DNA of 64,000 bases from Gnetum montanum. Taxonomy: Eukaryota; Streptophyta; Gnetopsida; Gnetales; Gnetaceae. Location: contig MNCI01030283.1 of assembly GCA_015680685.1 (NCBI GenBank), positions 166,337 to 230,336 of the forward strand. The letters are read 5' to 3'. Of this stretch, positions 59,004 to 64,000 are shown piece after piece; position 1 is the stretch's first letter; every line of letters starts with the position of its first letter. A model generated the notes under the pieces. That model was not told the DNA's origin. It worked only from the letters and a program-made list of their open reading frames with translations, and did not search any database. The position numbers and the translations under genes are program-made.

Positions 59004-59705
59004 TAAGAGAGAATACTGGTGTACTTGATGCTGTTGAAAATACCACAGAAACAACAACAATAGGTTTTGCAATAGGCTCTGCAGCTCTGGCTTCTTTTCT
59101 TTTATTCAGTGCATATATGGATGAAGTGTTATCATTTGCACACCAGACTTTTAAGAGGTGACATTGTTGTCCTAGAGGTATTTGTTAGAGGCCTTTTGGG
59201 ATCAATGTTTATATTTCTTTTCAGTGCACGGTCATGTTCTCAGTTGGTCAAACAACACAAGAGGTTGTTAATGAAGTGCAGACATAGTTCACAGATCGGC
59301 CTGGAATTATAAATTATACTGAAAAGCCAGATTATTTGAGGTGTGTTGCAATTGTAGCATCTACGTTACTTCCGGAGATGATAAAGCCTGGTGCTTTGGC
59401 TATTGTATCACCCAACATTATAGGTATTGTTTTGAAGTTTTTTTTGGCTATTATACAAATCAACCATTACTAGGTGCCATAGTTGTGGCGGCAATGCTTA
59501 TGTTTGCAATTGTCTCTGTCATTCTAATGGTGTTGTTTTTAGATACTATTGGAGGAGCTTGGGATAATGCCAAGAAGTTCATAGAAAGTGATGCTCTTGG
59601 TGCTATCGTTGGAGATCTTTTCAAAGATGTTGCAAGCCCATCCGTGCATGTTCTCGTTAAGATGCTTGCAACTATTACCTTGTCATGGCACCAATGTTTC
59701 TTTAA
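59003..59705 (+). pseudogene. C-terminal part of a type II (K+-independent) H+-pyrophosphatase
   Basis: From 59,003 the frame reads [20 protein letters not shown], then FAIGSAALASFLLFSAYMDE, matching plant AVP2/VHP2-type membrane pyrophosphatases, Golgi proton pumps driven by PPi hydrolysis. Frame changes carry the match through EVFVRGLLGSMFIFLFSA (59,180-59,235), TQEVVNEV, RPGIINYTEKPDYLRCVAIV, EMIKPGALAIVSPNIIGIV, VVAAMLMFAIVSVILMVLFL, IGGAWDNAKKFIES and VHVLVKMLATITL. A 45-bp in-frame loss removes the GGKGSD...TGDT loop with its conserved charged residues. One base is missing before MAPMFL, which is followed by TAA at 59,703-59,705, the natural C-terminus. Several stops and frameshifts are present. 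No intron interrupts about 235 codons, although the plant genes known to me have many. Confidence 0.9.
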
Positions 59706-60240
59706 TTTTGATTACCCGGTTTCCATATTGGTAGTCAAAATTATATCTGGAACGTATTTTGCTTTATTAGTTGGACATAACAATGAGACATAGGTAAATT
59801 TTGTTTCCTAATTATTATTGTTTCTCATAGAGCCTAATTTGAGCTAGTAAGAAAGAAGTTTATAAGAGGCTTGCTAGAGCTTGGAGATTTTGCAATTGTA
59901 GAAATATTATTACAACACACAAGTTGTTCCTTAATTGCTTGCTTTATGTTCATCTTCATACCCTTGTTAATTCTTACATAAATGTTCCATTTAGTTATGC
60001 TAGTGACATAAGGAAAGCCCAAGGCTTGGAAGTTATGCACCTAGCTATAGGAGCTATTAAGGTATAAAAACAAGCTTGATTGATGTTTCAGTGAAGGATT
60101 TTGTTGCTTCCAATTATTGTTGCTATGATTGAAAGAAAGCAGTGAAAGCACATTCCCATGGGTGTTGACTAGTAGCCATTAGTCATTATAGATTTTTTCC
60201 ATTGTTGCTATAACTAGGAGTGGTATTAGGGAAACCCTAA
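59706..60240 (+). other. Probable 3' UTR of the pyrophosphatase copy, then unassigned DNA
   Basis: Sequence directly after the stop is AT-rich with no coding signal; the first part is likely the 3' UTR of the same transcript. I see no poly(A) run that would mark its end, only GGTATAAAAAC near 60,061. The minus-strand frame 59,834-60,040 is not recognisable. Confidence 0.4.
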
Positions 60241-61413
60241 AAGAAGTTGTTACAAAACAATATGTGTGGATTGAGAACTTAGAAGGGGGGTTGAATAAGT
60301 TCCCCAATTTAAAATCCTGTAGCCACCAAAACACACACAAATTTTACGTGGTTTTTCAACTTGGGTACATCTGCACACAGAGGGTAGGATTTATGCACAC
60401 TTTTAGACTTTGTTTCTTCAAAATGTGGTTTGAAGGACACCACACCTTGTACAAGCTTTGACCTTTGCTCTAGAGTGCTTTGTTGCCATGAAACCACTCA
60501 ACCCCACAAGGTTCTGATGAGCTTAAAAATGTGGTATAGACGATTCCACAACCTTTATAAAAGTGAGCTCCACACTAGAGTGTTTTGTTGCCATAAAACC
60601 ACTCAACTCTATAGGGTCCCAACAAGCTCAATAAAGATGTCTTCTTACAAGAAGCATATCAACCTTGCAAGGCTACAAGAAAGAAAGAAAAAGAAACAAG
60701 GAAAGAATGTAACTTAATTTACAAATTCTTATACTTGTAGCTCAATACAATCAAAATAAGTAAATGATATTACAATGAAGAGCAAAGATAAATTCTATTA
60801 GAGTACCCAATGTTGAATCTTTAAATGAATAATGCTTGCATGATTCCCAAGATTTTCACTTTGTCTTATAACCTCAGAGGTTTCAAAAACTCCTCATAAT
60901 TCATGCAACATCTATCAAACAACTAGTATAGCATCTATTTCAAAGTTTAGATGTCTAACTAAGAGTGACTTCAATGTAGGATAGACATCTATCTCTAAGT
61001 GTAGATGTCTACCTGTAGACATTTGTCTTTAGACCACTATCTTCCAAGATAGATGTTTGTTGTTTTTCCTAGACATCTACTCCACTTTTGAACTTTGGAT
61101 TCTGAGGCATTCCCTTGTTAATTTAAATCTTGGTAGCCTTCAGAACATCTTCATTTGGATTGTAGATTCCATTTTCATCCATGCTCTAATCTTGTCTATT
61201 TAGTATTTATTTTGACATCTCAATGTAGATCTCATTTCTAAAGTCTGAGATCTCTATGTGAAGGTCTTACTCTTGGTCCTACAAAATTATCATTATACAG
61301 ATACAATATACATTTTCCATTTTCTTTAAGGTTTTGACATACTAAAAGGTCAACAATCTCCCTCTTTTTGGTGATGTCTAAAACTTATGAAAATCAGTTA
61401 ATACATTTCATAT
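60241..61413. mobile_element. Probable LTR-retroelement remnant, unclassified
   Basis: It begins near TTGAGAACTTAGAAGGGGGGTTGAATAAGTT and ends with AACAATCTCCCTCTTTTTGG and ATGTCTAAAACTT. Both patterns are familiar from long non-coding parts or LTRs of plant retroelements, but I cannot place the family and see no partner copy. The segment contains the 106-bp duplication at 60,440-60,645. It is cut at 61,413 by the family-1 LTR. Confidence 0.35.
60440..60645 (+). repeat. Two tandem copies of about 106 bp
   Basis: CTAGAGTG(C/T)TTTGTTGCCAT and AAACCACTCAAC(C/T)C(C/T)A occur at about 60,470 and 60,575, followed in both by an AAGCTNAATAAAG-like or GAGCTTAAAAATG end. Confidence 0.75.
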
Positions 61414-62107
61414 CTGATGAGTGGCGAGATACCCCTACATTCAACCATACGAATACAAGCGTTTTCACGTGTGATCCGGTGGAACTCGGTAGATGGACTA
61501 GTTGTGGCACCTAGATTGTTATCCTTAGGTTACAGTTCGCTATCTTCCCACTTGGACTAGTATTATATTTTTCACGTATGGTTTAGTCCAAAGTGAGGTG
61601 TATTATGTGGTCCTAATCTAATGCTACTCCTGAAGGCAATGGAAAGTGATATTAACTAAGCTAGGAGAGAAAGAGTAAGAAAATCTAATCTAGCCTAAGT
61701 GTGATGAGCATTCATTCCTTGATCATCCATACACATCTTGGACTTCATTCACAACTACTACTGGGATTACCAAGCGCAGATCCTAGGTACACCACTGGGT
61801 TACCAAGTAGTCACACTTAAATGCTCGTAATTAAGTTGTACTCATTCCACATTCTAACGTGAGTTTAAGTGTGAGAGAAACTTATTAGGAAAGCAGTAAA
61901 TAAAATTTAAATAAATAAATAACAAAGTGAATGCTGTAATGATGAAGTAATCTTGATCTTTATTGTCGGTCATGTGCATGTCCAAGTATGTCACACTCGA
62001 ATAAAGGATGTCGTACAATTACATTCACCACACTGCGAGCAGACACAGGAAAATAATCTATCTCTGGAGGGATCAAACTAGATGCCCCAAACAAGGGAGA
62101 GCCACTT

Positions 62108-62120
62108 ATTATTTATAGAC
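62108..62120 (-). promoter_or_regulatory. Putative TATA box of second family-1 LTR
   Basis: The minus strand reads GTCTATAAATAAT. It is conserved with 925-933 together with the following GTGGCTCTCCC. Confidence 0.45.
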
Positions 62121-62133
62121 ATTGTGGTGGACT

Positions 62134-62225
62134 ATGATATCGCATACACGATATCATAGGGGACGACGTGATATCGCATACGCGATATCGCGAGGGATGT
62201 GATATCGCGGCCCATGCGATATTGC
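62134..62225 (-). repeat. Cluster of GCGATATCGC-type palindromes in LTR U3
   Basis: Five GATATC hexamers, most within full or near GCGATATCGC decamers, plus one worn copy (GCGATATTGC) occur within 92 bases. The first LTR has two GATATC copies and one worn copy at 949-993. Confidence 0.8.
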
Positions 62226-62373
62226 GTCCCATCATACCCCCACAAATGAATAAAAACTCGTCTGTAAGTTACAGTGATTACACAGTGGATAGGTATGGGA
62301 TTATTAGATGGAAAAAGAAATGGGATGATGCCATAGTGTGGGAAGAAAATGCAACACATAAAATATGCTACAA

Positions 62374-62979
62374 CTACAAAAATGTGGAACTCATGTAGTT
62401 CCTGGTGGTGGTGGCTTCTCCATTAGTGTCTTTCCCTTTTTCTTGCACTCCAGGTCTTGGGATTTGATGGCGTTGAAGTATGGCCTGGAGTTTCTTCTCT
62501 TTTAAGGCCTTGAGTGACTTGGAGTGCATGTAAGGTTGCACTTGTTCCGTAGAGGCATCCCAGTCAGCCTTCTCTTTTTCTTCCACCACCCTTTTATTCT
62601 CTGTCAATAGTTTATTAAGTTGCTCGGTTCTGAAAGTGTCCAACTGATTCTGAGCAACCTTTGGCCTTGTATTTGGAAGGTTTAATACTTCCAAAATGGC
62701 TTGAATAGAGAAATCAACAGTCACACCACAATTGTTAACCGTGGTGCCTTTTTCTTTATTGTGCCAAAATTAGTACATTTCCCCTAAGTACCAGGCACCA
62801 CTTTTAGAGAGGGTAGTCCTTGATTGTACAGCAACAGGGTATTCTTGGTGGATACTAAATGATTGTTCCTCCTGCTCTGCATGTTGTTCAGTAGAAACTT
62901 GTTCTTCACCTCTCCTAGGTTGTTTGATCACACCTTGAGCAGGACCTTCCTGTTGTTCACGTTTCAGGGCCACTTGCAA
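62374..62979 (-). pseudogene. Internal ORF of family-1 element, coiled-coil-rich, one stop
   Basis: On the minus strand two open stretches in the same frame, 62,979-62,770 and 62,724-62,374, are separated by a single TAA at 62,770-62,772 plus 15 codons that read on without stop. The protein is charged and Gln/Glu/Lys-rich: an N-terminal part with REQQEGPAQGV and EQHAEQEEQSF, then EQLNKLLTENKRVVEEKEKA and LKALKEKKLQAILQRHQIP, likely coiled coil. No ATG opens the first stretch (it begins TTG), so the true start lies further right, perhaps in the gap. The stretch ends about 140 bp before the LTR. It could be the tail of gag or an extra ORF of an Athila-like or non-autonomous element; I do not recognise it. 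Confidence 0.45.
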
Positions 62980-63150
62980 TCACATAGAACCAATTGTTAG
63001 CAAGGTTGTTACCAAAGTTAGGTTATACCTTACTGCTTGCCTTAATAGATTTACTTTATTTCTGTGCGATGTTAATTATTGGAAGAACATGTCCCCAAAA
63101 TATTATAGTGTTGAGTCCTCTTTGCTTAGGTGGTTTCCAAATTTAATTTT
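62980..63150 (-). other. Interior of family-1 element, unassigned
   Basis: No motif is recognised. It is probably continuous with the minus-strand element whose 3' LTR is at 61,414-62,234. Confidence 0.35.
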
Positions 63151-63680
63151 NNNNNNNNNNNNNNNNNNNNNNNNNNNNNNNNNNNNNNNNNNNNNNNNNN
63201 NNNNNNNNNNNNNNNNNNNNNNNNNNNNNNNNNNNNNNNNNNNNNNNNNNNNNNNNNNNNNNNNNNNNNNNNNNNNNNNNNNNNNNNNNNNNNNNNNNNN
63301 NNNNNNNNNNNNNNNNNNNNNNNNNNNNNNNNNNNNNNNNNNNNNNNNNNNNNNNNNNNNNNNNNNNNNNNNNNNNNNNNNNNNNNNNNNNNNNNNNNNN
63401 NNNNNNNNNNNNNNNNNNNNNNNNNNNNNNNNNNNNNNNNNNNNNNNNNNNNNNNNNNNNNNNNNNNNNNNNNNNNNNNNNNNNNNNNNNNNNNNNNNNN
63501 NNNNNNNNNNNNNNNNNNNNNNNNNNNNNNNNNNNNNNNNNNNNNNNNNNNNNNNNNNNNNNNNNNNNNNNNNNNNNNNNNNNNNNNNNNNNNNNNNNNN
63601 NNNNNNNNNNNNNNNNNNNNNNNNNNNNNNNNNNNNNNNNNNNNNNNNNNNNNNNNNNNNNNNNNNNNNNNNNNNNNNNN
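63151..63680. other. Assembly gap (530 N)
   Basis: All bases are N. Open frames spanning it are artefacts of untranslatable codons. Confidence 1.
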
Positions 63681-64000
63681 TCCTCCCCAAAGCAGGTTTC
63701 AGCCTATTATGCCCTTGTGTAACCACACTTAAAGTGTCCATGGGCACTAGAAGGGTTAAATGTAATCTACACTAACTCCACAAAGCACACACATGTAAAT
63801 ATCACTGGAATGAGGTAAGAATTCTATGCTACACACGACATGAGCTACAATTACACAAATAGTGAGATGAGACGAACTATAGAAAGGGATCATAGAGATT
63901 GGAACATGAGGTAACTAACTCAGGGCATAGTGAATCCTACGTGTAAAGCATGATTAATGTGTCATTAACCCATTGTTCCAAGATCAGGACCAAGTCCGTT
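63681..64000. other. Unassigned end of window
   Basis: No gene, RNA or repeat is recognised in the last 320 bases. It is likely still interior to the family-1 element. Confidence 0.3.

Larger units (their letters stand above)
61414..62234 (-). mobile_element. 3' LTR (family 1) of a second minus-strand element
   Basis: On the minus strand it starts TGATGGGACGCAATATCGC and ends CTCATCA, and is related to 204-1001 along its length. A polypurine-type tract (TTTGTGGGGGTA on the minus strand) lies at 62,235-62,246 immediately before its start, so this is a 3' LTR and the element body lies to the right. TATA-like CTATAAATA is at 62,108-62,120 (minus). The U3 start (62,134-62,225) is packed with GATATC palindromes. 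Confidence 0.8.

Noticed and set aside
62132-62398. Overlapping open frames on both strands near the second family-1 LTR
   Set aside because: They arise from the GATATC palindromes and LTR edge, are not kept in the first LTR, and resemble no protein.
63089-63775. Long open frames across the N run on both strands
   Set aside because: They consist almost wholly of untranslatable codons in the assembly gap.

Overview
The window looks like nuclear DNA from a land plant with a very large, repeat-laden genome. The AT richness, heavy CpG loss, deep nesting of old plant-type LTR retrotransposons and fragments of plant housekeeping genes all fit; a gymnosperm is a reasonable guess, but the species cannot be fixed. 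I see no intact host gene. Almost every open frame longer than 60 codons is a chance ORF or a piece of a decayed retroelement. There is one assembly gap (63,151-63,680) and one ambiguous base (30,803).

Layout. Positions 1-1001 hold the 5' end (tRNA-Asp-type primer site plus LTR) of a minus-strand element that leaves the window to the left. An LTR of the same family (61,414-62,234) is the 3' LTR of a second minus-strand element that leaves to the right. About 2,445-3,223 is a decayed Ty1/copia gag-protease remnant. Into it is inserted Tat-lineage Ty3/gypsy element 'C' (5' LTR 3,224-4,280), which spans to 54,003 because it was hit three times: element 'A' (8,188-29,419, 21.2 kb) sits in its protease region, element 'B' (30,601-49,246, 18.6 kb) sits in the intron of its antisense gene, and antisense element 'D' (LTR 54,004-55,021, interior to about 56,877) sits near its 3' end. 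All are dead: stops and frameshifts are everywhere and paired LTRs differ markedly.

The Tat elements share an unusual plan: LTR, leader with short repeats, gag-protease, a gene on the opposite strand with several exons, a roughly 190-bp-period repeat array, a TTTGACATCATTT-type simple-repeat zone, RT-RNase H-integrase, LTR. C and D lack RT-RNase H-integrase with the same junction, so they look like a non-autonomous subfamily that depended on A- or B-like partners.

From about 56,880 to 60,240 the base composition changes and CpG reappears. Here three intronless host-gene pieces are joined head to tail on the + strand: the N-terminus of a triphosphate tunnel metalloenzyme (TTM3-like), an internal piece of cobalamin-independent methionine synthase, and the C-terminal third of a type II proton pyrophosphatase through its stop codon. 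The arrangement looks like one chimeric cDNA made by template switching. A minisatellite of about 70 bp lies just upstream.
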